Origin: Janthinobacterium sp. PC23-8
Lineage (GTDB): Bacteria; Pseudomonadota; Gammaproteobacteria; Burkholderiales; Burkholderiaceae_D
Length of the DNA stretch: 64,000 nucleotides
Reading direction: 5' to 3'
Assembly: GCF_002250505.1 (NCBI RefSeq)
Contig: NZ_NJGY01000001.1
Span: forward strand, 920,151 to 984,150
How positions within the stretch are numbered: position 1 is the first letter of the stretch; each line of letters opens with the position of its first letter. Both the position numbers and the translations under genes were made by a program. Of the stretch, positions 9,047 through 17,373 are shown one piece after another. A model generated the notes under the pieces. It made no database searches. It saw only the letters and a program-made list of their open reading frames with translations, and was not told where the DNA came from.

Positions 9047-9420
9047 GCGGTTTGGAGCGTTCATCAGCATGCATTGGTTTAAACGTTGCCTCTTTACAAC
9101 CACATCGTGAAGTTGATTGCTTTTTGTGTGTTTGTGTGAGAAACTAAATACATCAAATAAAATAAATAAAATGAAATAACCAGATAAGTTATTTCATTAC
9201 ACCCGCACCCAGCCCCGTGCCCTGACAGTGCAATGTTTTGCCCAGCGCTGACTTCGCGCATGAACGGCGTATTTTCTTGTCACGCTCATCCTGCCTTCGA
9301 AATTGCATTGTTTAACTGATCGAACACCAGACGGCGTATCGACATCCATCGTGCCCTCGCATGCGTCGAATTACGGCAGCCTGCGCGGACCATATGCAAA
9401 TATTAGACCAAGGAAATATC
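9047..9420 (+). other. gene-free leader region of the chemoreceptor with an AT-rich palindrome at 9170-9198
   Basis: No gene is seen in this stretch. Positions about 9120-9200 are strikingly AT-rich for this genome and contain an 11-bp perfect inverted repeat (AATGAAATAAC / GTTATTTCATT) with a 7-nt spacer. It is a plausible operator or regulatory stem for the downstream chemoreceptor. No clear sigma-70 or sigma-28 promoter could be fixed. Confidence 0.55.
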
Positions 9421-11172
9421 GTGAAAAATTTAACGGTGCGTGCCCAGCTTGCCGCCGCCTTCGGCGGCATCGCATTATTGCTGACGGGAATTGCCATTTT
9501 TGCCATCTTCGGGATGTTGGACCAATCCGAGAACTTTGAAAATTATGTGCATGGCGTGCGCGAACGTTCCGAGGCGGCCCATGCCGTGCGGGAGGCGGTA
9601 GGGTTGCGCGCCGTGGCAGCCAGGAATCTGGTACTTGTCAGCACGCCGGCGGACCGTGATGCGGAGAAGAAAATTGTGTCCCAGGCCCAGGCAGAGGTCG
9701 TGTCCAATTTGCGCAAGCTGAAAGAACTTGCCAGCGATGCCTCCGTGTCGGCCGATGCCCGGCGCATGATCGACAAGATCGATAGCATCGAAAAGCAGTA
9801 TTCCCCTGTGGCCTTAGCCATTGTGGAGCTTGCCCTGCAAGACAAGAAGGAGGAAGCGATCGTCAAGATGAACAAGGAGTGCCGCCCCCTGCTGGCCGCC
9901 CTGGTTGCCGCCTCCAATGAATACGGGCAATTCACCACGCGCCATTCCCTTGAGCTGATCAAGGATGCCGAGGATGACTTTACGGCTGCCAGGAACAAGC
10001 TGGTGCTCCTCAGCGTGCTCGCCATCGTACTGGCGATTGCGGCCGGCATCCTGATCTCGCGACGCCTGCTGCAAGCACTGGGGGCGGAACCGACCGATTT
10101 GTGCGACGCCGTGACCAGGGTTGCCAGCGGCGACCTGACCGGCGAACTGCATGTCAGGCCCGGCGACAGCAGCAGCGTTTTGGCAGCGGTGCAGCGCATG
10201 CAAGGTTCGCTGGTCCAGGTGGTCTCGTCGGTACGCCATGACTCGGAAACGGTGTCCACCGCCGCCGCGGAAATTTCCTCCGGCAATAATGACTTGTCGA
10301 ACAGGACCGAGCAACAGGCCAGTGCGCTGGAAGAAACCGCTTCCTCAATGGAAGAACTGACCTCGACCGTCAAACAAAACGCCGACAATGCGCGCCAGGC
10401 CAACGTATTGGCGATCACGGCGTCGGACGTCGCGACCAAGGGCGGCGCTGTGGTTTCCCAGGTGGTGGGCACGATGGAATCGATCAGCGAAGCGTCGCGC
10501 AAGATCGTCGACATCATCAGTGTCATCGACGGCATCGCTTTCCAGACCAATATCCTCGCGCTCAATGCGGCGGTCGAGGCGGCCAGGGCCGGTGAACAGG
10601 GACGTGGATTTGCCGTGGTCGCTTCCGAGGTACGCAATCTCGCGCAGCGCAGCGCCAGCGCCGCCAAGGAAATCAAGGTCTTGATCGACAATTCGGTGGA
10701 GCGGGTTGACCTGGGCACCAAATTCGCCAACGAAGCCGGCTCCACCATGTCCGAGGTGGTCAGCAGCGTCAAGCGGGTGACCGATGTGATCGCCGAGATC
10801 GTCAGCGCCAGCCACGAACAATCGACGGGGATCGAACAAATCAATGAGGCCGTCAGTGCGATGGACAATGTCACGCAGCAAAACGCGTCACTGGTTGAAG
10901 AGGCTGCCGCTGCGGCCGAATCGCTGCGCGATCAAGCGGACAATCTGGTGCGCACCGTGAGCGTCTTCCAGATACCGTCAGCCGGTGCCCGCCCCACCGT
11001 CAAGCCCGCCGCGCGGCCCACGCTGAGCAATGCCAGCAAGGCAGGCGGTTTGGTCAAAACGCCTGCGCGCGCATCGTCGGCAAAGCCGGCGCCTGCATCG
11101 AACGTCCTGCCTTTGTCCCAGGCAAAAGCACGCAAGGCTGCCGCTGCCGGGGGTGACTGGGAAGAGTTCTAA
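9421..11172 (+). CDS. methyl-accepting chemotaxis protein (4-helix-bundle sensor, DWEEF tail)
   Basis: A 583-residue transmembrane chemoreceptor. TM1 is at about residues 9-31, followed by a helical periplasmic sensor of four-helix-bundle type. TM2 is at about 194-212, then a HAMP domain and a cytoplasmic signalling hairpin whose tip ([26 protein letters not shown] region) is canonical. The last five residues, DWEEF, resemble the CheR/CheB tethering pentapeptide of enterobacterial receptors. The GTG at 9421 is chosen because AGGAA lies 5 nt upstream and it places TM1 at the N-terminus. The signalling half is highly similar to the receptor at 57475-59193, but the sensor halves differ. The ligand is unknown. 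It is monocistronic and far from any che operon. Confidence 0.95.
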   Translation: MKNLTVRAQLAAAFGGIALLLTGIAIFAIFGMLDQSENFENYVHGVRERSEAAHAVREAVGLRAVAARNLVLVSTPADRDAEKKIVSQAQAEVVSNLRKLKELASDASVSADARRMIDKIDSIEKQYSPVALAIVELALQDKKEEAIVKMNKECRPLLAALVAASNEYGQFTTRHSLELIKDAEDDFTAARNKLVLLSVLAIVLAIAAGILISRRLLQALGAEPTDLCDAVTRVASGDLTGELHVRPGDSSSVLAAVQRMQGSLVQVVSSVRHDSETVSTAAAEISSGNNDLSNRTEQQASALEETASSMEELTSTVKQNADNARQANVLAITASDVATKGGAVVSQVVGTMESISEASRKIVDIISVIDGIAFQTNILALNAAVEAARAGEQGRGFAVVASEVRNLAQRSASAAKEIKVLIDNSVERVDLGTKFANEAGSTMSEVVSSVKRVTDVIAEIVSASHEQSTGIEQINEAVSAMDNVTQQNASLVEEAAAAAESLRDQADNLVRTVSVFQIPSAGARPTVKPAARPTLSNASKAGGLVKTPARASSAKPAPASNVLPLSQAKARKAAAAGGDWEEF

Positions 11173-11247
11173 CAATAACCAGCGCATGAAGATGGTCTAC
11201 AGCCGCATGCCCAGCCAGATCACCGATTCGGTCATGCCGGACACGAC

Positions 11248-11286
11248 CGAGCCGAGCATCCGGCTCCACAGGCGGCTCGTTTGATT
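11248..11286 (+). terminator. possible terminator after the chemoreceptor
   Basis: A 7-bp stem (CGAGCCG at 11248-11254, CGGCTCG at 11273-11279) is followed by TTTGATT. The loop is long and contains a competing CCGGCTC arm, so this is a modest candidate. Confidence 0.35.
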
Positions 11287-11350
11287 GTGTGGTGCAGCCG
11301 TGTGCCAGTGGCGGCAGCGGGCGCTGGAGTTTGTCGCCGAGTATGCCTGA

Positions 11351-12499
11351 TCATCCGATCGCCAGCGCCGCCATCTCTTTGCGCATATTCTCGATCGCCC
11401 GCTGGTTGTACTGGTTGGAAAAATACGCATCGCCAAACAGTTGCCCGGCCTGCGCCTTGTCGCTCAGATGCTGTAGCGCCTGGCCGCGCTGCTGCTTGAA
11501 GCGGGCCGCTTCGACATGCGCGTATTCGCGGGCGATGGCCTGGGTGTAGGCCAGATACACTTCTTCGTCCTGGCCCAGGATGGCCAGGTCGGCGCTCAGC
11601 ATCACGTCTTTCAGCACATGCGCAATCGATGATCCCTGGAAATGGTCGGTGGCGCGTATCAGCTGGGCCACGTCGGCATTGTCGCCGGCGTCCAGGCCGC
11701 TGCCCAGCCACAGGCGGGCGCTGGCTTCTTCGCTCGACTGCGCGGCGTCTTCGTCGTGGCCGTAGACGGCGTCGTGGAACCAGAAGGCCTTTTTCACCAG
11801 CGCGCTGTCGCGCGGCGCGGCGCAGGTGTTGTCGGCCCAGACGCGGATTTCGGACAGGCCGTGCACCAGATGGTCGAGGTTGTGATAATGGCGGTCCGCG
11901 CCGCCATACGCGTTTGGCCCCGTCAGGTGCGCGAACCAGTGGTCAAACAGTGCGATCTGGTCTGCGGGGGCGGTGGCGTAGTGCCACAGCGCCTCCCATT
12001 CCTTGCGCAGGCAGTCGAGTATCCACGCCTGGTAGGCGGGGCCGGGGACGAATTTTTTCATGGTCCAGTTCCAGCCGACCGGGCCTTCCAGCGCTTTCAC
12101 GAAGCTGGAACTGACGGAACCGAGATCGCGCGGCGGCATGACGAAAATGGTTTTCGCGCCCTGCAGCACATCGACATTGGTTTGCTGGATCAGGTTTTCA
12201 TAGTCGAAATCGGCGGTGGTGCGGATGCCGCGGATCAGGTAGTCGCAGCCGTGTTTTTTGGCCGCGCGCGCCGTGTAGTCTCCCTTGACGATCACCACCT
12301 GCACATTGTCCCAGCCCCACTCGCGCGCGCTTTGCTCGATGATGCGCTTGCGGTCTTCGGCGGCAAACTGCGGCTTCTTGGCCGGGTTTTGCGACAGGAA
12401 GACGATGACCTCGTCGGCCAGTGACCGCGCTTCGCCAATCACCCACATATGGCCATTGGTGATGGGGTCGAGGGTGCCTGAAAAACCGATCTTCTGCAT
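11351..12499 (-). CDS. fusion of a CoaD-like nucleotidyltransferase and an HD-superfamily phosphohydrolase
   Basis: The 382-residue product has two recognisable domains. Residues 1-165 match phosphopantetheine adenylyltransferase (CoaD): GTLDPITNGH with the TxGH motif at 14-17, KKPQFAAEDR, LIRGIRTTADFDYE (88-101) and the VSSSFVK loop at 129-135. Residues about 175-380 match a small metal-dependent HD phosphohydrolase family (COG4339-like): RHYHNLDH (203-210), FWFHDAVY with H242-D243, and SEEAS. CoaD is normally a single domain of about 160 residues, so the fusion is unusual. If both halves act, one could make a nucleotide-linked product and the other remove phosphate, but no substrate is known. 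A separate housekeeping coaD is expected elsewhere in the genome. No operon partner is evident. Confidence 0.85.
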   Translation of the reverse strand: MQKIGFSGTLDPITNGHMWVIGEARSLADEVIVFLSQNPAKKPQFAAEDRKRIIEQSAREWGWDNVQVVIVKGDYTARAAKKHGCDYLIRGIRTTADFDYENLIQQTNVDVLQGAKTIFVMPPRDLGSVSSSFVKALEGPVGWNWTMKKFVPGPAYQAWILDCLRKEWEALWHYATAPADQIALFDHWFAHLTGPNAYGGADRHYHNLDHLVHGLSEIRVWADNTCAAPRDSALVKKAFWFHDAVYGHDEDAAQSSEEASARLWLGSGLDAGDNADVAQLIRATDHFQGSSIAHVLKDVMLSADLAILGQDEEVYLAYTQAIAREYAHVEAARFKQQRGQALQHLSDKAQAGQLFGDAYFSNQYNQRAIENMRKEMAALAIG

Positions 12500-12593
12500 G
12501 CTGCGCTCCGTTCATTGATGTACTTATTGGGCAGACAATATAGGCCTGCGCCGCGTACGTCAATCCAGCATGCCAAAAAATCGTATCAAATCG

Positions 12594-13934
12594 TCACTTT
12601 TTCAACGGCAGCGGAAACGCCACCCGCACGCACAAGCCGCCGAGGCGCTCGGAGCGGTCCAGCACCAGGCGCGCGCCATGGCGCTCGGCGATCGCCTTGA
12701 TGATGGCCAGGCCCAGGCCGCTGCCATTGGCGTCGGTGCCGGGTACGCGGTAGAAGCGGCTGAACACCCGTTCGCGCTCTTCCTCGGGAATGCCGGGACC
12801 GCTGTCTTCCACCGACAGCGTCACGCCGACCGGCGTCGAGCGCAGGTCGATATCGACCCTGCCCCCCTGCGGCGTGTACTTGATGGCGTTGTCGACCAGG
12901 TTGCGCAGCAAGATATTCAAGGCGTCGGCCTGGCCGGCGGCGCTGGCCGGGTCCATGTGGTGCAGGCCCAGGTCGATCTTGCGCGCCTGCGCCACGCCGG
13001 CCATGTCGCCCAGCGCGCGCTTGACGACATCGTTCAGGTCCACCAGTTGCAGCTGGTCGCCGCTGGCCGCGCTCGCTTCCTGGCGGGCCAGCACCAGCAA
13101 CTGCTCGACCAGCCGCGTGGCCCGTTCGATGCCGGCGCTGACGCGCGAAATGGCCAGGCTGCGCTTGTCTTCCGACTCGGCCCGCTCCAGGCTCAGCACC
13201 TGCAGTTTGAGCGCCGCCAAGGGCGTGCGCAATTCATGGGCGGCGTCGGCAACAAAATGCTGCTGCGCGTCGAAGGCGGTTTTCACGCGGTCGAACAGCA
13301 GGTTCAGTTCATGCACCAGCGGGCGCACTTCGTCGGGCAGGCCCGATTCCGAGACAGGCGACAAGTCGTCGGCCTGGCGCGCCGCCACCTGCTTGCGCAC
13401 GCGCGAGACCGGCGCCAGCGAACCGCTGACCACCCACCACACCACCAGCATCAGAATCGGCGCCATCAGCGCGATCGGGCCGACGGTGCGCAGCGCCAGG
13501 CTACCGGCCATGCGTTTTCTCACCGCCATGTCCTGGGCGATCTGCACGGTCTGGGAACTGGTCTGCACGGAGAAGATGCGATAGGTGGTGCCGTTCGCCT
13601 TCACGTTCGAAAAACCCAGCACGGCGCGCTGCGGCAGTTCGGCGCGCGTGATCGAACGGAACACCTGCACCCCGTCCGGCGTCCACACCTGCACCACCAT
13701 GTCGTTATTGGCCGGGTCGGCCGGCAAGGCTTCGGCCTGGTTGGCCAGCGGCGCGCCCGAACGCAGCGACAGCGCCATCTGCTGCATGTGGTAATCGAAA
13801 ATCTGGTCGGCGTCGTACAGCGCGCTGCGGTAGGCGATCGACGCCTGCGCCAGTGCCGCCATGATGATGGCGGCCAGCAAAAACCACAGCAAGCGGCCGC
13901 GCAGCGAGTGCGTCACCGTCACCTTCATTCTCAT
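12594..13934 (-). CDS. sensor histidine kinase, QseC/TctE-like
   Basis: A 446-residue inner-membrane histidine kinase. TM1 is at about residues 13-33, a periplasmic sensor of roughly 110 residues follows, and TM2 is at about 150-171. The HAMP-like linker leads to a dimerisation helix carrying the phospho-accepting H233 in AAHELRTPLAALK and a HATPase domain with N, G1 and G2 boxes (NLVDNAIKYT, DSGPGIP, GSGLGLAI). Its start overlaps the response-regulator stop by 4 bp (ATGA), giving a translationally coupled pair. Together with the upstream protease gene this forms an htrA-regulator-kinase order on one strand. The stimulus is unknown; envelope stress is a reasonable inference from the protease. 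Confidence 0.93.
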   Translation of the reverse strand: MRMKVTVTHSLRGRLLWFLLAAIIMAALAQASIAYRSALYDADQIFDYHMQQMALSLRSGAPLANQAEALPADPANNDMVVQVWTPDGVQVFRSITRAELPQRAVLGFSNVKANGTTYRIFSVQTSSQTVQIAQDMAVRKRMAGSLALRTVGPIALMAPILMLVVWWVVSGSLAPVSRVRKQVAARQADDLSPVSESGLPDEVRPLVHELNLLFDRVKTAFDAQQHFVADAAHELRTPLAALKLQVLSLERAESEDKRSLAISRVSAGIERATRLVEQLLVLARQEASAASGDQLQLVDLNDVVKRALGDMAGVAQARKIDLGLHHMDPASAAGQADALNILLRNLVDNAIKYTPQGGRVDIDLRSTPVGVTLSVEDSGPGIPEEERERVFSRFYRVPGTDANGSGLGLAIIKAIAERHGARLVLDRSERLGGLCVRVAFPLPLKK

Positions 13935-14590
13935 GCCTTGGGCACCATGTAGCCAAGGCCGCGCACGTTCTGGATCAATTCGCTGCCCAGCTTCTTGCGC
14001 AGGCCGTGGATATACACCTCGACGGCGTTGCTGTTGACTTCATCCTTCCAGCTGTACAGCTTTTCTTCCAGCTGCGCGCGCGACAGCACGATGCCGGGCC
14101 GCGCGATCAACGCTTCGAGCACCGCCCATTCGCGCGCCGACAGGTTCACCGAATGGCCGTCGGCGATCACTTCGCGCGTCAAGGGATTGATCGACACGCC
14201 CTGGTGTTCGAATACCGGCTCCGGGCGGCCCGCAGCACGCCGCAGCAAGGCGCGGATGCGCGCCAGCAGTTCGTCCAGATCATACGGCTTCAGGACATAA
14301 TCGTCGGCGCCGGCGTCCAGGCCGGCGATGCGCTGCTCGATGGCGTCGCGCGCGGTGGCCACCAGCACCGGGGTGTCGAGCTTGCGCAGGCGCATCGAGC
14401 GCAGCACTTCCAGGCCATCCTTGCGCGGCAGGCCCAGGTCCAGCAGCACCAGGTCATAGGTCTGCGTTTGCAGGGCGGTGTCGGCCATGTCGCCATCCTT
14501 GACCCAGTCCACCGCATAGTGCTCGGCGCGCAGCAGGTCCAGCACCACTTCGCCGATCATTGTGTCGTCTTCTACCAGCAGTAAGCGCAT
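13931..14590 (-). CDS. OmpR-family response regulator, QseB/TctD-like
   Basis: A 219-residue two-domain regulator. The receiver domain carries acidic E7/D8/D9, the phospho-acceptor D51 (LLDLGLPRKDG), T79 and K101 (KPYD). The C-terminal winged helix-turn-helix is of OmpR type (SAREWAVLEALIARPG to VYIHGLRKKLG and NVRGLGYMV). It lies between the protease gene (24-bp gap) and its cognate kinase (4-bp overlap), so it probably belongs to one transcript with both. A likely target is the promoter region upstream of the protease gene, which contains CTTAA half-sites of the kind bound by QseB/PmrA-like regulators. Confidence 0.94.
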   Translation of the reverse strand: MRLLLVEDDTMIGEVVLDLLRAEHYAVDWVKDGDMADTALQTQTYDLVLLDLGLPRKDGLEVLRSMRLRKLDTPVLVATARDAIEQRIAGLDAGADDYVLKPYDLDELLARIRALLRRAAGRPEPVFEHQGVSINPLTREVIADGHSVNLSAREWAVLEALIARPGIVLSRAQLEEKLYSWKDEVNSNAVEVYIHGLRKKLGSELIQNVRGLGYMVPKA

Positions 14591-14614
14591 GGTGTGCCTC
14601 TCTTCGTGATGTAT

Positions 14615-16144
14615 TTAGCCCAGGCGCACGGGAATAAAGATCTTGTCCGGTCCGCGCTGTATCAGCAAGGCGACCGACTTGGCCGACTTGTCGACCACGT
14701 CGCGTACCTGCTCGACGGTGTTGACGGGACGGCCGTTGACCGACAATAACACGTCGCCCGGCTGCACCCCGGCATTGGCCGCCGCGCCGCCGGCGTCTTC
14801 CACCAGCAGGCCGGCGCTGATGCCCGCTTCGCGCTTTTCATCCGATTGTAACGGACGCAGGGCCAGGCCCAGCTTCACCTTGCCGGCAGCGCCATGCTCG
14901 GGCGCCGCCTCGGCCACCTTGTCGGCGGCATTGCCCAGGGTGGCGGTGAGCGTCACGATCTTGCCGTCGCGCCAGACATCCATGCTGACCTTGTCACCCG
15001 GCAGCGCGATGCCCACCATGGCCGGCAAGTCGCCCGAGGCGATGATGCGCTGGCCGTTCATCTTGCGGATCACGTCGCCCGATTTCAGGCCCGCCTTGTC
15101 GGCCGGACTGCCCCGTTCGACGTTGGCCACCAGCGCGCCTTCGGGCGTGGCCAGCTTGAAGGAGTCGGCAAAGCCCTGGTTCACTTCCTGCACCGTCACG
15201 CCCAGCTTGGCGTGACTGGCCTTGCCGGTGGCAACGATCTGGTCCTTGATGCGGCCGGCCAGGTCGATCGGAATCGCGAACGACAGGCCCTGGAAGCCAC
15301 CCGTCTGGCTATAGATCTGCGAATTGATGCCGACCACTTCGCCACGCGTATTGAACAGCGGGCCACCCGAGTTGCCGGGGTTGACCGCCACATCGGTCTG
15401 GATGAACGGCACGTTGCTGTCGTCGGGCAGCGAGCGGCCCTTGGCGCTGACCACGCCGGCCGTCACCGTGCTGTCAAAGCCGTACGGCGAGCCGATGGCC
15501 AGCACCCATTCGCCCACCTTCAGGTCGTTCGAGTGGCCCAGCGGCACTACCGGCAGGTTGCTGGCGTCGATTTTCAGCACCGCGATATCGGTCTTCGGAT
15601 CGGAACCGAGCACCTTGGCGCGGAACTCGCGGCGGTCGTTGAGCTTGACGGTCACCTCGCGCGCATCGCGCACCACGTGGGCGTTGGTCATGATGATGCC
15701 GTCCGGGCTGACGATAAAGCCGGAACCGAGGCCGTGCGTGGGCACATCGCGCCCGCCGCGCTGCCCGCCTTGCGGCCCCTGGAAGCGGCGGAAGAACTCC
15801 AGGAAGGGATCGTTGCCGAAATCGTCGGCGCCAGCCTGGCCGGACGTATCGAGCGCCACCTTGGTGCTGCCGGTGACGCTGATATTGACGACGGCCGGGC
15901 TGTTGCGCGCGGCGATCTGGCTAAAGTCGGGCAACGATACCAGCGGACCGGGCGCCGCCGTGGCAGCGGCCGGCGCCACGGCGGCCACCACCGGGGCGGC
16001 GGCCGGCGCGCCATTGGCGCCCGCATTATTCTGATGCACCACCATCGCGCCGCCCGCGCCGAGCACGCCGATGGCGGCCAGGGCGGCGACGGTGCGTTTG
16101 ATCTTCAGCGATGCGCTGGTCGTTTTATGTTCTGCATGTTCCAT
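14615..16144 (-). CDS. periplasmic serine protease, HtrA/DegP family (Do-like)
   Basis: A 509-residue HtrA protease. An N-terminal membrane or signal segment (residues about 16-36) is followed by an Ala/Pro-rich linker, a trypsin-like domain with catalytic H156 (TNAHVV), D186 (KTDIAVL) and S259 (NPGNSGGPL), and two PDZ domains to the C-terminus. The protein acts in the periplasm as a chaperone/protease for misfolded envelope proteins. The start is supported by AGGAG upstream. It is the first gene of a probable protease-regulator-kinase operon. The N-terminus has two features of a membrane anchor: it is long before the hydrophobic stretch and lacks a clear AxA cleavage site. It may therefore remain tethered like DegS, although two PDZ domains favour DegP/MucD. 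Confidence 0.94.
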   Translation of the reverse strand: MEHAEHKTTSASLKIKRTVAALAAIGVLGAGGAMVVHQNNAGANGAPAAAPVVAAVAPAAATAAPGPLVSLPDFSQIAARNSPAVVNISVTGSTKVALDTSGQAGADDFGNDPFLEFFRRFQGPQGGQRGGRDVPTHGLGSGFIVSPDGIIMTNAHVVRDAREVTVKLNDRREFRAKVLGSDPKTDIAVLKIDASNLPVVPLGHSNDLKVGEWVLAIGSPYGFDSTVTAGVVSAKGRSLPDDSNVPFIQTDVAVNPGNSGGPLFNTRGEVVGINSQIYSQTGGFQGLSFAIPIDLAGRIKDQIVATGKASHAKLGVTVQEVNQGFADSFKLATPEGALVANVERGSPADKAGLKSGDVIRKMNGQRIIASGDLPAMVGIALPGDKVSMDVWRDGKIVTLTATLGNAADKVAEAAPEHGAAGKVKLGLALRPLQSDEKREAGISAGLLVEDAGGAAANAGVQPGDVLLSVNGRPVNTVEQVRDVVDKSAKSVALLIQRGPDKIFIPVRLG

Positions 16145-16208
16145 GGATTGCTCCTCATTTAATGAGACTTTGATGCATGCAATAGTGGGCCACCAGACTT
16201 AGGCGCTG

Positions 16209-16228
16209 CTTAACATTTTTCCATTAAG
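16209..16228 (-). promoter_or_regulatory. CTTAA-N10-TTAAG inverted repeat upstream of the HtrA gene
   Basis: The 20-bp element CTTAA-N10-TTAAG is 65 bp upstream of the protease start, and a further TTTAAGC half-site lies near 16256-16262. QseB/PmrA-type regulators recognise CTTAA half-sites (usually direct repeats with 6-nt spacing), so autoregulation by the adjacent response regulator is possible. The spacing and orientation are not canonical. Confidence 0.3.
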
Positions 16229-16301
16229 AAACATGTATTGCGTCCTGTCTCAACCCTTTAAGCATCATCTAATGCAGTCTTTCAAGGGGGCCGGACGTGA
16301 C

Positions 16302-16324
16302 ACTGGCCGGATCAACCGGCCAGT
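16302..16324. terminator. 9-bp perfect hairpin between the Hsp20 and HtrA genes
   Basis: ACTGGCCGG and CCGGCCAGT are separated by 5 nt, about 60 bp past the Hsp20 stop. The T-rich tract (TATTTTA) is on the plus-strand side, so in the Hsp20 direction it lacks a U-run. It is best described as a stable hairpin with possible terminator function. Confidence 0.45.
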
Positions 16325-16382
16325 ATTTTACTGCATCAGAAGGATGGGGAATCCTTCCGCCATTTCAGGCCAGGCTGAAGGC

Positions 16383-16856
16383 TCAAGCCGCCTGGCGCTG
16401 TTCCAGCGAGGCGAGCTGGTGGTCCACCACGTCGCCGCCGCCGGTGCCGATCTCGATCTTGCGCGGTTTCAGCGCTTCCGGCACTTCACGCACCAGCTCG
16501 ATGGTCAGCATGCCGTTTTCAAACGTGGCGCCGGTGACCTTCACATGGTTGGCCAACTGGAAGCGCTGTTCGAAATCGCGGGCGGCGATACCGCGGTGCA
16601 GGAAGGTGCGCTCGACGCCATCTTTCTGCTTGCGGCCCGTGACATGCAGCGAGTCGCGTTCGGTGATGATGTCGATCTCGGCGCGCGAGAAGCCGGCCAG
16701 CGCCATCACGATGCGGTACTTGTCTTCCGACACCAGTTCGATGTTGTACGGTGGATAGCTCGGCGGCGCATCGGCGCGCTGTTCGTTGAGCAATTGGGCC
16801 AGGCGGTCGAAGCCGATGGCGGAACGATACAGGGGAGCAAGGTCAAATGTACGCAT
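16383..16856 (-). CDS. small heat shock protein, Hsp20/IbpA family
   Basis: A 157-residue alpha-crystallin-type chaperone. The N-terminus MRTFDLAPLYRSAIGFDRL is nearly that of enterobacterial IbpA. The alpha-crystallin domain spans about residues 38-135 (NIELVSEDKYRIVMALAGFSRAEI to LTIELVREVPE), and a C-terminal IEI motif (PRKIEIG) is present for oligomer contacts. It holds unfolding cytoplasmic proteins in a refoldable state. A sigma-32-like promoter is visible 70-97 bp upstream. It is a single-gene unit. Confidence 0.95.
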   Translation of the reverse strand: MRTFDLAPLYRSAIGFDRLAQLLNEQRADAPPSYPPYNIELVSEDKYRIVMALAGFSRAEIDIITERDSLHVTGRKQKDGVERTFLHRGIAARDFEQRFQLANHVKVTGATFENGMLTIELVREVPEALKPRKIEIGTGGGDVVDHQLASLEQRQAA

Positions 16857-16925
16857 GATAAATATCCTTTTGAAGTTAAGCGATAAGAGGAGCGGACCTC
16901 ACGATGAGCATCCGCTTGCTATCCA

Positions 16926-16953
16926 ATCTAAGGACGATCAAGCCCCCTTCAAG
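16926..16953 (-). promoter_or_regulatory. candidate heat-shock (sigma-32) promoter for the Hsp20 gene
   Basis: On the minus strand CTTGAA (16948-16953) is followed after 14 nt by CCTTAGAT (16926-16933). The -35 half is a perfect sigma-32 element; the -10 half matches CCCCATNT at about half its positions. Location and gene function support the call. Confidence 0.5.
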
Positions 16954-16995
16954 GCCTTGAAAAACACGATTTTTGCCCCAGTGGCGAAAATATTT

Positions 16996-17229
16996 TTATT
17001 GCTCGTCCAGCAAGGCGCAGGACAGCGCCGTACGGTTGCTGACACCGAGCTTCTGGTAAATCATGTGCAGCTGGTTGCGCACGGTGGCCGGTGATTTGTC
17101 CAGGCTGCGGGCGATAATTTTATATGGCGCGCCGCGCATGGCCAGTGCCGCCACCAGCCGCTCGGCAGGTGTCAGGCGCTGCATCGCACCGCCGTGCTGT
17201 AAAGTATTGCCGTGTTGTCTCATGGTCAT
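16996..17229 (-). CDS. orphan LuxR-type HTH protein (77 aa)
   Basis: The protein is little more than a LuxR/GerE helix-turn-helix domain: LTPAERLVAALAMRGAPYKIIARSLDKSPATVRNQLHMIYQKLGVSNRTAL spans residues about 19-69 and keeps the conserved TP(A/R)E, IA, SPATVRNQ and KLGVSNR features. There is no receiver, PAS or autoinducer domain. Such stand-alone HTH proteins usually act as DNA-binding regulators. It is transcribed away from the ECF sigma operon with 144 bp between the two starts, so a role in controlling that operon is possible but unproven. Confidence 0.8.
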   Translation of the reverse strand: MTMRQHGNTLQHGGAMQRLTPAERLVAALAMRGAPYKIIARSLDKSPATVRNQLHMIYQKLGVSNRTALSCALLDEQ

Positions 17230-17335
17230 GCATCCCGGGTGGCGGGGCCGCGCGCTTGCGGCCCTTCACCGTCTTGTTCGTCGCCCGCCGCGATCCGGTT
17301 CAATCTTTTTGCAAACAATTTTAATATTGCCCCAA

Positions 17336-17344
17336 TGCTATAAT
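17336..17344 (+). promoter_or_regulatory. extended -10 promoter (TGCTATAAT) for the sigma/caspase/CHAT operon
   Basis: TGCTATAAT is a perfect extended -10 element 29 bp before the sigma factor ATG. The -35 region is poor (CAATTT at the expected distance), as is common for extended -10 promoters. It looks sigma-70-dependent rather than ECF-type, so the operon may be basally transcribed. Confidence 0.6.
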
Positions 17345-17373
17345 CGGCTGGCCCTGTCGCCACCCCTCCCCCC

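Noticed and set aside
11197-11350. possible remnant gene between the MCP and the CoaD-HD gene
   Set aside because: The frame reads SRMLGSVVSGMTESVIWLG on the minus strand but no family or start could be supported.
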